Assembly (NCBI RefSeq): GCF_030852425.1
Contig: NZ_NSDM01000011.1
Span: 1 to 64,000, forward strand
Reading direction: 5' to 3'
Length of the DNA stretch: 64,000 nt
From: Saccharothrix longispora
GTDB taxonomy: Bacteria > Actinomycetota > Actinomycetes > Mycobacteriales > Pseudonocardiaceae
Shown here: positions 48,667 through 57,576 of the stretch, piece by piece
How the letters are laid out: each line of letters starts with the position of its first letter
Position numbering within the stretch: position 1 is the first letter of the stretch
Notes under the pieces: model-generated
The model's input: only the letters and a program-made list of their open reading frames with translations
Told to the model about the DNA's origin: nothing
The model's database searches: none
Position numbers and translations under genes: made by a program

Positions 48667-49953
48667 GTGATGGCTACCGACGCGCGTCGCGCGGTCGAGG
48701 CGGTGTGGCGGATCGAGTCCGCGCGGTTGATCGCCGGTCTGGCGAGGATGGTCCGCGACGTGGGCCTGGCCGAGGAGCTGGCGCAGGACGCGCTCGTCAG
48801 CGCCCTGGAGCAGTGGCCGGGGACCGGAATCCCGCGCAACCCCGGCGCGTGGCTGATGACCGCCGCGAAGAACCGGGCCGTCGACCAGATCCGACGCAGG
48901 CGGAACTACCAGCGCAAGCTGGAGCAGATCGGCCGGGACACCGCGCGGGACCACGTGCCGGACGCGAGCACGGGCGTCGGCGACATCGACGACGACCTGC
49001 TGCGCCTGGTGTTCACCGCCTGCCACCCGGTGCTGTCGACCGAGGCCCGGGTCGCGCTGACCCTGCGCCTGCTGGGCGGCCTGACCACCGGGGAGATCGC
49101 CCGCGCCTTCCTGGTGCCCGAGGCGACGGTGGCGCAGCGGATCGTGCGGGCGAAGAAGACCCTCGCCAAGGCGGGCGTCCCGTTCGAGGTGCCGGCGGAG
49201 GACGAGCGGGCCGCCCGGCTCGCGTCCGTGCTCGGCGTGATCTACCTGGTCTTCAACGAGGGTTACTCGGCCACCGCGGGCGACGACTGGATGCGGCCCG
49301 CGCTGTGCGAGGACGCGCTGCGGCTGGCCCGCGTGCTGGCCGGCATCGCGCCGCGCGAACCCGAGGTGCACGGGTTGGTGGCGCTGCTGGAGATCCAGGC
49401 GTCCCGGTCCAGGGCGCGGGTCGGCCCGAACGGCGAGCCCGTGCTGCTGATGGAGCAGAACCGGGCGCGCTGGGACCAGCTGCTCATCCGGCGCGGGCTG
49501 GCCTCCCTGGAGCGGGCCGAGGCGCTGGGCGGGCCGGCCGGGCCGTACGCGCTCCAGGCCGCCATCGCCGCGTGCCACGCGCGGGCACGCACCCCGGAGG
49601 ACACCGACTGGGCCCGGATCGCGGGCCTGTACGAGGCGTTGGCGCTGGTCGCCCCGTCCCCGATCGTGGAGCTGAACCACGCGGTCGCGATCGGGATGGC
49701 GCTCGGGCCCGCCGTCGCCCTGGAACTGGTGGACGAACTGGTGGACGCCCCGGCGCTGAAGGACTACCACCTGCTGCCGAGCGTGCGCGGCGACCTGCTG
49801 GCGAAGCTCGGCAGGCACGCCGAGGCGCGGGTGGAGTTCGAGCGGGGCGCCGCGATGACCCGCAACGGGCGGGAGCGCACCCTGCTGCTCGCCCGCGCCG
49901 CCGCCTGCCGCCCCGGACCCGCGGGCTGCCAGGTCCGGGAACCCCCGGTTTGA
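48667..49953 (+). CDS. ECF42-type sigma factor with C-terminal DUF6596-type extension
   Basis: A 428-residue sigma factor with region 2 (RIESARLIAGLARMVRDVGL, LAQDALVSALEQWP), region 4 (LTLRLLGGLTTGEIARAFLV) and a long C-terminal helical extension (about 190-428, VFNEGYSATAGDDWMRPALC then TPR-like helices). This extension is the mark of ECF42 factors. They lack an anti-sigma and are thought to be controlled through the extension. It lies 53 bp after the DGPF gene in the same direction. The start may be GTG 48667 or the ATG at 48670. Confidence 0.9.
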   Translation: MMATDARRAVEAVWRIESARLIAGLARMVRDVGLAEELAQDALVSALEQWPGTGIPRNPGAWLMTAAKNRAVDQIRRRRNYQRKLEQIGRDTARDHVPDASTGVGDIDDDLLRLVFTACHPVLSTEARVALTLRLLGGLTTGEIARAFLVPEATVAQRIVRAKKTLAKAGVPFEVPAEDERAARLASVLGVIYLVFNEGYSATAGDDWMRPALCEDALRLARVLAGIAPREPEVHGLVALLEIQASRSRARVGPNGEPVLLMEQNRARWDQLLIRRGLASLERAEALGGPAGPYALQAAIAACHARARTPEDTDWARIAGLYEALALVAPSPIVELNHAVAIGMALGPAVALELVDELVDAPALKDYHLLPSVRGDLLAKLGRHAEARVEFERGAAMTRNGRERTLLLARAAACRPGPAGCQVREPPV

Positions 49954-50025
49954 GGGTTCACGCCGCCGTTCCCGGCCATTCCTCCGCCGAACCCTCACAA
50001 AGGAGTTCAATGGAACACTCGAAGC

Positions 50026-50487
50026 ATGGATGCCGAGCGGGTGACGCGGTACATCGACGAGACGTTCGACGGGGTCAGGGCGCCGGAGGCGAACGGCGAC
50101 ACGTTCTTCCTCTACGACCCGGACGGCGACCTCCCGCCTGAGCGGCAGGTGCCGTTCGCGACGATCGTGACCGGGGACGCCTACGACGACAGCTCCGCGC
50201 TCGACGGCACGGACGACTACCGGTTGAACATCGGCCTGACGCGGGCGGGGTACGCGGCGGTGGTCGGGTCGACGCCGGGCGAGGTCGACCACGCGGCGCG
50301 GGACGTGCTGATGCCGCACCCCGTCTACGCGGGTCTGCACTGGGTGTGCGTGGTGTCGCCGAGCGACGCCACGTTCGAGGCGGTGCGCCCGCTGCTGGCC
50401 GAGGCGCACGCCTTCGCCGCGCGCAAGCACGCCAACCACGCGCGCCGCGCGGACGTCGGGCGCGGCGGCCCCCACCGGGCGGGGTGA
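50026..50487 (+). CDS. DUF6194-like hypothetical protein
   Basis: A 153-residue soluble protein: RVTRYIDETFDGVRAPEAN, GDTFFLYDPDG, PFATIVTGDAYDDSS, RLNIGLTRAGYAAVVG, PHPVYAGLHWVCVVSPSD. This sequence is of the DUF6194 type, small actinobacterial proteins of unknown role, with a YjbR-like feel in the C-terminal AGLHWVCVVSP segment. An AAAGGAG sequence stands before a different-frame ATG at 50010; translation may instead start at 50026. It converges with the LAL regulator. Confidence 0.7.
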   Translation: MDAERVTRYIDETFDGVRAPEANGDTFFLYDPDGDLPPERQVPFATIVTGDAYDDSSALDGTDDYRLNIGLTRAGYAAVVGSTPGEVDHAARDVLMPHPVYAGLHWVCVVSPSDATFEAVRPLLAEAHAFAARKHANHARRADVGRGGPHRAG

Positions 50488-50500
50488 CCGGGCGGGCGCG

Positions 50501-53179
50501 CTACCCCGGGTCCCGGGCGGGCCGCCGGTGGCGGATGGCCTCGCGCGCGATGTCGGTGCGGGAGCGGACGCCGAGCTTCGCGAGCACGTGCGAGACGTGC
50601 GTGGCGACCGTGCGGCCGGACAGGAACAGGCGTTCGCCGATCTGCCGGTTCGACAGGCCCGTCACGACGAGGTCGGTGACCTTCAACTCCATGGGGGTGA
50701 GGCTGTCCCAGCCGTGCGTGGCCCGCCGGTGCTTGGCGTGCGGGCCGCGCCGGATGCCGTGCTCGCGCAGCCGGGCCAGCAGGCGGGTCGTGTCCCACTC
50801 CGCGCCCAGTTCCTCCTGCACCTCCACGGCGCGGCCCATGGCGTCCCGCGCGGCGGACCGGTCGCCCGCGGCGGCGAACAGCAGGGCTGCGGAGGACAGC
50901 GCCGCGGCCCGGTACAGCGGTCGGCCCGCCACCCGGTACTCCTCGGCGGCGGCCAGCAGCCCGTCCGGGTCGCCGGCCACCAGGGCCCGGCAGTGCAGGG
51001 CGGACGCGCGGCGGTGCGGCACGGCCGGTTCGACGGCCAGCGCCTCGGCCCGCGCGACCGCGGCGGACGCGTCCTCGCCCAGCTCCACGGCCAGCCGCAC
51101 GGTGTCGGGCAGCAGGTCCTCGACCGACTCCCACCCGGCGTCGAGCACGGCCCACGCCTCGCGCGCCTTCCCGGCCTGCTCCAGCTCCAGGCTCAGTGCC
51201 AGCGACAGCGGGCCGACGACGTGGCCGCCCAGGTCGGCGCCCGCGGCGGCGAGGTGGCGGCGGGCGCCCGCCGAGTCGCCGCGGTGCAGGTGGACCAGGG
51301 CGGCGACGCCGTGGTCGCAGCGCGACACCAGCGGGTGCTTGAGGTCGTCGGGGAGCAGGTCGACGTCGACGAGCGCCTCGTCCCACCGGCCGGCGTCGAG
51401 CAGGAGCTGGCCGAGCGCGCTCTGCGCCTGCGCGAGCCGCACGAGGTTGCCGACCTGCTCGGCCGCGTGCCGCACGACCTGCGCCGAGGCGATGGCCTCC
51501 GCGCCGCGGTCCAGCTCGCCCAGCGTCACCGCTTGGTTGATCTGGAGCAGCAGCCGCAGGTCGGACGTCGCGGGCTCGCCCATCGCGACGGCCAGCGCGC
51601 GGTCGAACAGGGGCAGCGCCTCGGCCATCCGGCCGCGCACCATCGCCACGATCGAGCGCACGTGCAGCGCCCAGCTCGTGGCCCGCCGGTCGCCGTCGAC
51701 CAGGGCCGCGGCGGCGAGCCGCTCGGCGTCGTCGAGCTGCCCGATGTCCCAGTGCGCGCGGGCGGCGAGCACGAGCAGCCGGGCGCGGTCCGACGAGGTC
51801 AGGTGCGGCAGGGCCAGCGCGCGCTCCACCTCGGCCAGCGTCTCGGCCGACCGGCCGGTCATGCTGCGGCACTGCGCCAGCGTCCAGTGCAGGTCCACGA
51901 GCGCGCCGTGCTCCAGGCCGGCCAGCGCGACCGACTCGGCCCCGTGGTGGTCGCCGCAGCGGAACCGCGCCTCCGCCAGGTGCGCGAGCAGCACGCCGCG
52001 CCGCTCGCCCGCGCTCGGCGAGGTCACGACCCGCCCGAACAGGTCGACGGCGGCCTCGGGGGCGTGCGCGACGAGCATCGAGCCGTGCACCACCAGCCAG
52101 TCCGCCACCCAGTCGGGCACGCGGTCGTCGGCGGCGAGCAGCTGCCGGGTGACCCGGTCCACGCCCGCGCCGGAGTCGGCCAGGGCGCGGGCCGCCTCGA
52201 CGTGCCACGCGCCGCGCGCCGCCTCGGGGACCTCGTCGTACAGGGCGGTGCGCACCAGCGGGTGCCGGAACGACAGGCCGGCCGTGCCGTCGACCAGCAC
52301 GCCCGCCACGGTGGCCTCCTGGAGCGCGGGCAGCAGCTCGACCACGCGGCGGTCGAGGACAGCGGCCAAATCGGCGACCGGGAAGTCCACGCCGAGCAGG
52401 GCGGCGGCGACGAGCACGCGCCGCACGTCCGCGCCGAGGAAGCCGATCCGGTCGGCGATGGCGGCCGACAGCGACGGCGGCACACCCAGCTGCACGAGCC
52501 GCGCGATCCTCGTGGCGTCGACCTCGACCGCGCCGCCGCGCAACAGCGCCTCGACCAGTTCGACCAGGTAGAGGGGGTTGCCGCCGGCGTCCTCGGCGAG
52601 CCTGGCCAGCGCCTCGTCGGGGGTGCCGCCGGTGAGCGCGCCGACCAGCTCGACCACGGCGACCGGGTCGAGGCGCGGCAGCGGCAGGCGTTCCACGCCC
52701 TTGCGCAGGACCGCCACGTCGTCGCGGCGCGGCAGCGGCCGCAGCACGCCGACCAGCAGCAGCGGGAGCTGGTCCACGAGTTCGGCGAGCCACCGCCACA
52801 CGGCCACGCTCGCCTTGTCGGCCCACTGGAGGTCGTCGAGCACCAGCACGACGGGGCCGATCGCGCACAGGTCGTCCACCCGGGCGAGCAGCCGTTCGGC
52901 GGTGGCGGCGGAGCTCTCGGAACGGCCGGCGGCCAGCGCGTCGAGCAGCGGCAGCAGCGGCAGGGGGCGGCCCAGCTCGTCGCCCGCGCCCCGGCAGACC
53001 CGGAAGCCCCTGGCCGCGGCGACCTCGCACGCCGCCTTGACCAGTGCCGTCTTGCCGATGCCGGCCTCGCCCTCGACGAGCAGCGCGGCGCCCCGCCCCT
53101 GGGCCAGGTCGTCCACCAGCGCCAGGAGGCGGCCCAGCTCCCGCTCGCGACCGACGAGGCGGAGTGTGACGGCGCGCAC
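50501..53179 (-). CDS. LuxR-family LAL regulator (AAA ATPase, TPR-like, LuxR HTH)
   Basis: An 892-residue large ATP-binding LuxR regulator. The N-terminus has LVGRERELGRLLALVDD and Walker A EGEAGIGKTALV (about 35-50), then Walker B-like VVLVLDDLQWADK near 115, a long helical repeat region (about 250-810) and the C-terminal LuxR HTH (about 825-885: SLTPMELKVTDLVVTGLSNR, GERLFLSGRTVATHVSHVL). LALs activate specialised metabolism or sugar genes. GTG 53179 starts immediately before the VGRE motif. It is divergent from a short secreted-peptide gene with 169 bp between; that region holds a palindrome AAGGT-GTT-ACCTT at about 53213-53225. Confidence 0.92.
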   Translation of the reverse strand: MRAVTLRLVGRERELGRLLALVDDLAQGRGAALLVEGEAGIGKTALVKAACEVAAARGFRVCRGAGDELGRPLPLLPLLDALAAGRSESSAATAERLLARVDDLCAIGPVVLVLDDLQWADKASVAVWRWLAELVDQLPLLLVGVLRPLPRRDDVAVLRKGVERLPLPRLDPVAVVELVGALTGGTPDEALARLAEDAGGNPLYLVELVEALLRGGAVEVDATRIARLVQLGVPPSLSAAIADRIGFLGADVRRVLVAAALLGVDFPVADLAAVLDRRVVELLPALQEATVAGVLVDGTAGLSFRHPLVRTALYDEVPEAARGAWHVEAARALADSGAGVDRVTRQLLAADDRVPDWVADWLVVHGSMLVAHAPEAAVDLFGRVVTSPSAGERRGVLLAHLAEARFRCGDHHGAESVALAGLEHGALVDLHWTLAQCRSMTGRSAETLAEVERALALPHLTSSDRARLLVLAARAHWDIGQLDDAERLAAAALVDGDRRATSWALHVRSIVAMVRGRMAEALPLFDRALAVAMGEPATSDLRLLLQINQAVTLGELDRGAEAIASAQVVRHAAEQVGNLVRLAQAQSALGQLLLDAGRWDEALVDVDLLPDDLKHPLVSRCDHGVAALVHLHRGDSAGARRHLAAAGADLGGHVVGPLSLALSLELEQAGKAREAWAVLDAGWESVEDLLPDTVRLAVELGEDASAAVARAEALAVEPAVPHRRASALHCRALVAGDPDGLLAAAEEYRVAGRPLYRAAALSSAALLFAAAGDRSAARDAMGRAVEVQEELGAEWDTTRLLARLREHGIRRGPHAKHRRATHGWDSLTPMELKVTDLVVTGLSNRQIGERLFLSGRTVATHVSHVLAKLGVRSRTDIAREAIRHRRPARDPG

Positions 53180-53348
53180 ACTGTCAGAATACGGTGCTAA
53201 CCCCCCGTCAACAAGGTGTTACCTTATTTCGAATTCACCTGAATGCCACCCGGTCCGCTGTTTGTTCACGCCGATTACGCTCCACGGCCCGCGGACTGCC
53301 GGCACGGTAATCAACGAAATTCCCCGGCCACACCAGACTGGAGAACGC

Positions 53349-53450
53349 ATGCGAATCGGACGAGTGCTCGTCGCCGCCCTGCTGGTCACGCTCTTCACCA
53401 CCGCTGCCACGGCGGCCACCGGCCCGTTCGGCGGACTACCCTACAACTGA
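53349..53450 (+). CDS. Very small secreted peptide (33 aa)
   Basis: ATG 53349 has TGGAGAA a suitable distance upstream and encodes 33 residues: MRIGRVLV, then AALLVTLFTTAATAA as a hydrophobic signal core, and a short tail TGPFGGLPYN. The organisation (basic start, hydrophobic core, small-residue cleavage region, 9-12 residue tail) is that of a secreted peptide precursor. It is divergent from the LAL regulator. No family recognised; a peptide signal or a chance frame are both possible. Confidence 0.45.
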   Translation: MRIGRVLVAALLVTLFTTAATAATGPFGGLPYN

Positions 53451-53585
53451 GGCGTCGATATTCCACGCGAATGGGCGTGAATAGCGGCGAATAGGGGTCG
53501 CCCGGACAACGTGGTCCGGTTGGCCCTGCCGCGATCCTCCCTCGGGTCTTCTTCCGCACTCGTCCGGCCGCTACGCTGCGGAATC

Positions 53586-54107
53586 GTGGCACCGGCCCCC
53601 ACCCGAGGCGCCGCGCGCGTCGTGCGCTGCGGCGCGGTCGGTGTGTCCACGGGCCTGCTCGCCGTCCTGGCGCACGCCGCCGGCGGCGGCCACCTGCCCT
53701 CCCCGCCCCACGTGCTGGTCTTCGCGCTGTCCATCGGCTGCGCGTGCGCGCCGCTGACCGACCGCAGGCTCGGCTTCGGCGACCTGCTCGGCCTCGTCGG
53801 CGCGGTCCAGGTGGCGGCGCACGTGCTCCTCGCCGTGCTGTCCCGGCACGAGCGCGACCTCGTCCCGCCGCCGTCGATGCTGCTGGCCCACGTGCTCGCC
53901 ACCGCCGTCGTCGTCTCGGCCCTCGCGGGCTTCGAGGGCGCCGTGTTCCGGCTCGCCGCCGCCCTGGCGGCCGTGCTGCCGCGCCGCCTCGCCCCGCAGC
54001 CCGCCGCGGCGCCGCTGCGCATCCCCATCGCCGCGCACCCCGACCACCCCCTGTCGGACGTCCTGCGCCGCCGCGCGGTCCCCCGCCGCGGCCCGCCCCG
54101 CCCCTAG
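53586..54107 (+). CDS. Small multi-pass membrane protein of unknown function
   Basis: A 173-residue protein from GTG 53586 with about four helices: GAVGVSTGLLAVLAHAAGGG, HVLVFALSIGCACAPL, FGDLLGLVGAVQVAAHVLLAVL and MLLAHVLATAVVVSALAGFEG. Histidines lie near helix ends (HAAGGGH, HHL-type), which with the neighbouring PepSY protein hints at metal handling. The C-terminal 40 residues are Arg/Pro rich. It precedes the PepSY gene by 69 bp and is likely in the same unit. No family confidently named. Confidence 0.6.
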   Translation: MAPAPTRGAARVVRCGAVGVSTGLLAVLAHAAGGGHLPSPPHVLVFALSIGCACAPLTDRRLGFGDLLGLVGAVQVAAHVLLAVLSRHERDLVPPPSMLLAHVLATAVVVSALAGFEGAVFRLAAALAAVLPRRLAPQPAAAPLRIPIAAHPDHPLSDVLRRRAVPRRGPPRP

Positions 54108-54176
54108 GTACGCGCCCTCCCCACACCACCGCCCCGAACCGGGACCGGTGGCGCCTCCCCGTACCCAGGAGCTCCC

Positions 54177-55463
54177 ATGTCCGAGTCCTGGCGCGGCCTC
54201 GTGCTGCGCTTCCACTTCTACGCGGGCGTGCTCGTCGGCCCGTTCGTGCTGGTCGCCGCCCTCACCGGCGTGCTCTACGCGGCCACTCCCCAGCTGGAGT
54301 CGTGGCTGTACTCCGACCAGCTGCGCGTGCCGGAGTCCGCCCAGTCCGTTCCGCTGTCCCAGCAGGTCAAGGCCGCCGTGGACGCGCGGCAGGGCGACCT
54401 GCCCGTGGCCGTGCGACCCGCGCCCGGCCCCGGCGACACCACCCGCGTGCTGTTCGCGGGCGAGGGCGACGCCCGACCCACGGTGTTCGTCGACCCGGCG
54501 GACGCGCGGGTCGTCGGCACCCTCGACACCTACGGCACCAGCGGCGTCCTGCCGCTGCGCACCACGATCGACACCGTCCACCGCAACCTGATGCTCGGCG
54601 AACCCGGCAGGCTCTACAGCGAGCTGGCCGCGTCCTGGCTGTGGGTGGTCGCGCTGGGCGGCGTGTTCCTGTGGTTCAGCCGCCGCCGCGCGCAGCGCCT
54701 CAAGCCCACCACCAAGCGGCACGCCACGCTCGGCCTGTGGGTGCTGCTCGGCGCGCTGTTCCTGTCCGCCACCGGCCTGACCTGGTCCACCTACGCCGGT
54801 GAGAACGTCTCCGCGCTGCGCGCGGCGCTCGACTGGTCCACGCCGTCCCTCGGCCCGGGCGACCACGCGGGCCACGACATGAGCGACCCCATCCCGCCCG
54901 CCACGGGCGAGATCGACTCGATCGTGGAGACGGCGCGCGGCGTCGGCGGGGTCGACGCGGCCCTCGTCGAGGTCACCCCGCCGGCGATGGCCGGGATGCC
55001 GTGGCACGTCACCGAGATCGAGCGCGGTTGGCCCACCCAGGTGGACGCGGTGGCGGTCACCGGCGGCGCGGTCGTGGACGAGGTGCGGTTCGACGACTAC
55101 CCGTTCATGGCGAAGCTGGCGCGGTGGGGCATCGACGCGCACATGGGCGTGCTGTTCGGCTGGCCCAACCAGCTCCTGCTGCTCGCCCTGGGCCTCGGCC
55201 TGGTCGCGCTGGTCGTGCTCGGCTACCGGGTCTGGTGGCTGCGCAGGCCGACCCGCGGCTTCGGCAGGCCCGTGCCGCGCGGCCAGTGGCGCAAGGTGCC
55301 GCGCGCCCAGCTGGTCGCGGTCCTGGTCGTGGCCGCCCTGGTGGGCTGGTTCGTGCCCCTGTTCGGGCTGTCGCTGCTGGCGTTCCTGCTGGTGGACGCC
55401 GTCGTCGGCACCCGCCGCGGGAAGACCGCGCCGGAGGCCGCACCGCAGTCCGAGACGGTGTAG
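54177..55463 (+). CDS. PepSY-domain transmembrane protein (PiuB-like)
   Basis: A 428-residue membrane protein: RFHFYAGVLVGPFVLVAALTG in the first helix (the typical PepSY-TM start with His in the membrane), a PepSY domain (about 50-100), YSELAASWLWVVALGGVFLW in the next helix, ATLGLWVLLGALFLSATGLTW near 180, then two C-terminal helices (LLLLALGLGLVALVVLG, VVAALVGWFVPLFGLSLL). Family members are linked to iron or siderophore use. ATG 54177 is preceded by CAGGAGCTCCC. It follows the small membrane gene. Confidence 0.88.
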   Translation: MSESWRGLVLRFHFYAGVLVGPFVLVAALTGVLYAATPQLESWLYSDQLRVPESAQSVPLSQQVKAAVDARQGDLPVAVRPAPGPGDTTRVLFAGEGDARPTVFVDPADARVVGTLDTYGTSGVLPLRTTIDTVHRNLMLGEPGRLYSELAASWLWVVALGGVFLWFSRRRAQRLKPTTKRHATLGLWVLLGALFLSATGLTWSTYAGENVSALRAALDWSTPSLGPGDHAGHDMSDPIPPATGEIDSIVETARGVGGVDAALVEVTPPAMAGMPWHVTEIERGWPTQVDAVAVTGGAVVDEVRFDDYPFMAKLARWGIDAHMGVLFGWPNQLLLLALGLGLVALVVLGYRVWWLRRPTRGFGRPVPRGQWRKVPRAQLVAVLVVAALVGWFVPLFGLSLLAFLLVDAVVGTRRGKTAPEAAPQSETV

Positions 55464-55492
55464 GACCACGCGGCGGTCGGGCCGGGAGCGGG

Positions 55493-56842
55493 TCAGCCCG
55501 CGCTCACGCGCTTCGGTGGACGCGCAACACCGCCCCCGGCCCACGCCGCACCGCCCTCCCCACCCAGGTCCCGCACCTCCTCGCAGGTGGGTGCCCCCAC
55601 CGGCCCCGGGCCGCCGTCCCGCACGGCGAGCGCGGCCCGCACCGCCTCCCCGAGGGCGGCGCGGAACAGCAGCGACCCCGTGCTCACCCGCCGCACGCCC
55701 AGGTCGCGCAGCACCCGGACGTCCAGCTGCGCCAGCACGTTCAGCGGTCGCGGCACCGCCCGCACGACCTCCTCGATGCCGCGCTCGTCGGCCAGGCCGG
55801 GGACGAACACGCCGTCCGCCCCGGCGTCCGCGTACCGCAGCGCCCGCTCCACGGTCGAGCCGCGGTCCACGCCCAGCCAGTGCGTGTCCACGCGGGCGTT
55901 GACGAACAGCCCCGGCGCGGCCTCCTTGAACGCCCGCACCAGCCGCGCCTGCTCCGCCGGGTCGGCGAGCCCCGCGCCCCGGCCGTCCTCGACGTTGACC
56001 CCGGCCACGCCGATCTCCGCCAGCTCGGCGGCCAGGGCCGCCCCCTCGTACCCCGCCTCCACGTCCACGGTCACCGGCACGGGCAGCCGCACCAACAGCC
56101 GGGCCAGCGCGACCGCCTCGTCCCGCGCGAGCCCCGCCGCGTCCGGCACGCCGTGCGCCGCCGCCACGCCCAGGCTGGTCGTGCCGACCGCCGGGAAGCC
56201 CGCCCGGACGAGGGCCGCGGCCGAGGCGAAGTCCCACGCGTTCGGCAGGACGAGGAAGTCGTCGTGCAGCCGGTGGAACGCCCGCGCGCCCTCCACCAGC
56301 GCCGACGCGTGCTCCCGCGCCGGGCACGCGTGCCGCCCGGCGCCGAACCACGCGCCGCTCAGGTCCACCTCGACGACCGAGCCGTCCGGGGCGAGCCGAC
56401 GCGTCACCGGCACCGGCGGTTCGACGCCCGCGACCAGGGCCCTCGTCGCGTCGCACGCCTGCACCAGCAGGCCGATCCGGTTGGCGGTCACCTCGTCCCG
56501 CGTGCCGCCGCACACCGCGACCAGCCGCTCCACCGCCGCGTCCGCCCCGGCCGCCACGGGCAGGTGCGGCTGGTAGCAGCGGGCCACCAGCGCCACGTCC
56601 CCCGCCACCGACGACGGCAGGCCCAGCGCCCGCGCCAGCACCGCGACGGGGTCGCCGGGCCGCCGCAGCCGCGCGGTGTCCACTGCGGACAGGAGCGCTT
56701 CCGCGACGGCCCGGCGGCGGACGTGCGCCTCCCCCTCGCTGAACCGCGCGACGGACGCGCGCAGCCACGCGACCCCCGTCCCCGCCTCGGGCACCGGCAC
56801 GACCGCGTAGTCCTCGCGCATCAGCTCGTCCACACCGGTCAC
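55493..56842 (-). CDS. Fusion of a P450-like domain with an isocitrate lyase/PEP-mutase-family domain
   Basis: A protein of about 449 residues. The N-terminal part (about 1-175) resembles a short or stripped P450: WLRASVARFSEGEAHVRRRA, NRIGLLVQACDATRALV (I-helix-like) and FGAGRHACPAREHA, where P450s have FGAGRHxCPG. The C-terminal part (about 185-430) is a PEPM/ICL-type TIM barrel: HDDFLVLPNAWD, VTVDVEAGYEG, GVAGVNVEDG, LFVNARVDTHW and GVFVPGLAD. Such lyases act on C-C or P-C bonds of 2-oxoacid-like substrates. Start is placed at GTG 56842, with 56833 and ATG 56821 as alternatives. It is divergent from the ArsR gene. Confidence 0.8.
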   Translation of the reverse strand: MTGVDELMREDYAVVPVPEAGTGVAWLRASVARFSEGEAHVRRRAVAEALLSAVDTARLRRPGDPVAVLARALGLPSSVAGDVALVARCYQPHLPVAAGADAAVERLVAVCGGTRDEVTANRIGLLVQACDATRALVAGVEPPVPVTRRLAPDGSVVEVDLSGAWFGAGRHACPAREHASALVEGARAFHRLHDDFLVLPNAWDFASAAALVRAGFPAVGTTSLGVAAAHGVPDAAGLARDEAVALARLLVRLPVPVTVDVEAGYEGAALAAELAEIGVAGVNVEDGRGAGLADPAEQARLVRAFKEAAPGLFVNARVDTHWLGVDRGSTVERALRYADAGADGVFVPGLADERGIEEVVRAVPRPLNVLAQLDVRVLRDLGVRRVSTGSLLFRAALGEAVRAALAVRDGGPGPVGAPTCEEVRDLGGEGGAAWAGGGVARPPKRVSAG

Positions 56843-56898
56843 GCTAGGACCGGGACGCTTCGGCGCCCGCCGAAACGCGGACGGCGCACACTGTCGGC

Positions 56899-57576
56899 GT
56901 GGCAGCCGAGGAACTGGCCGACCTGGCCGCACTGCTGGCCGACCGCACGCGGGTGCGCTTCCTGCTCTCCCTGCTGGACGGTCGCGCGTGGACGACCGGC
57001 GAACTCGCCGCCGCGGCGGGCGTCGCGCCGTCCACGGCCAGCGAACACCTGTCCCGCCTGGTCGACGGCGGCCTGCTGGTGCGCCGCGCCCAGGGCCGCC
57101 ACCGCTACGTGCAGCTGGCGGGCCCCGACCAGGCCGGGCTCCTGGAGCACCTGCTCGCCCACCTCGGCCCCACCGGCCCGGAGCGGCCCACCCTCCGCGC
57201 CGCCACCGCCGACGAGGCCCTGCGCCGGGGCCGGACGTGCTACGACCACCTCGCGGGACGCCTCGGCGTGGCCGTCGCCGACGCCATGACCGGCCGGGGC
57301 CTGCTCACCCCGGACCTCGCCGTCACCGACGCGGGCCGCGCGTGGCTGGACGACCTGGGGTTCACCCCGCCGGCCCGCCGCCCGCCGGCCAGGGCCTGCC
57401 TGGACTGGACCGAGCGCCGCTCCCACCTGGCCGGGGCGGCGGGCGCGTACCTGTGCGCCCACTTCCACGAACGGGGCTGGGTGCGCCGCGTCGGCACGGG
57501 CCGCGCGGTCCGCCTCACCCCGTCCGGCCGGACGGCCCTGGCCGGCCTCCTCGGGCTCGGGCCGGGGCTCAGCTGA
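56899..57576 (+). CDS. ArsR-family winged-HTH regulator
   Basis: A 225-residue regulator. The HTH (LAALLADRTRVRFLLSLLDG, ELAAAAGVAPSTASEHLSRL, DGGLLVRRAQGRHRYVQLAG; residues about 5-80) is typical ArsR type; the C-terminal 140 residues form an additional domain with CYDHLAGRLGV and CLDWTERRSHLAG. That long two-domain layout is the sensor form seen in many actinomycete ArsR proteins. It has CxxxxH-type pairs but no clear metal box. It is divergent from the P450-PEPM fusion, which may be its target, and its end overlaps the convergent gene by 8 bp. Confidence 0.87.
   Translation: MAAEELADLAALLADRTRVRFLLSLLDGRAWTTGELAAAAGVAPSTASEHLSRLVDGGLLVRRAQGRHRYVQLAGPDQAGLLEHLLAHLGPTGPERPTLRAATADEALRRGRTCYDHLAGRLGVAVADAMTGRGLLTPDLAVTDAGRAWLDDLGFTPPARRPPARACLDWTERRSHLAGAAGAYLCAHFHERGWVRRVGTGRAVRLTPSGRTALAGLLGLGPGLS

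Noticed and set aside
50010-50141. Short frame at ATG 50010 with a good ribosome site
   Set aside because: Its translation is Arg/Gly-rich and out of frame with the DUF6194-like gene, which has clear protein character; at most a leader.
53571-56768. Minus-strand open frame of 1065 codons across the PepSY and PEPM genes
   Set aside because: Low-complexity GRA-rich sequence antisense or out of frame to well-supported genes, with no motif.
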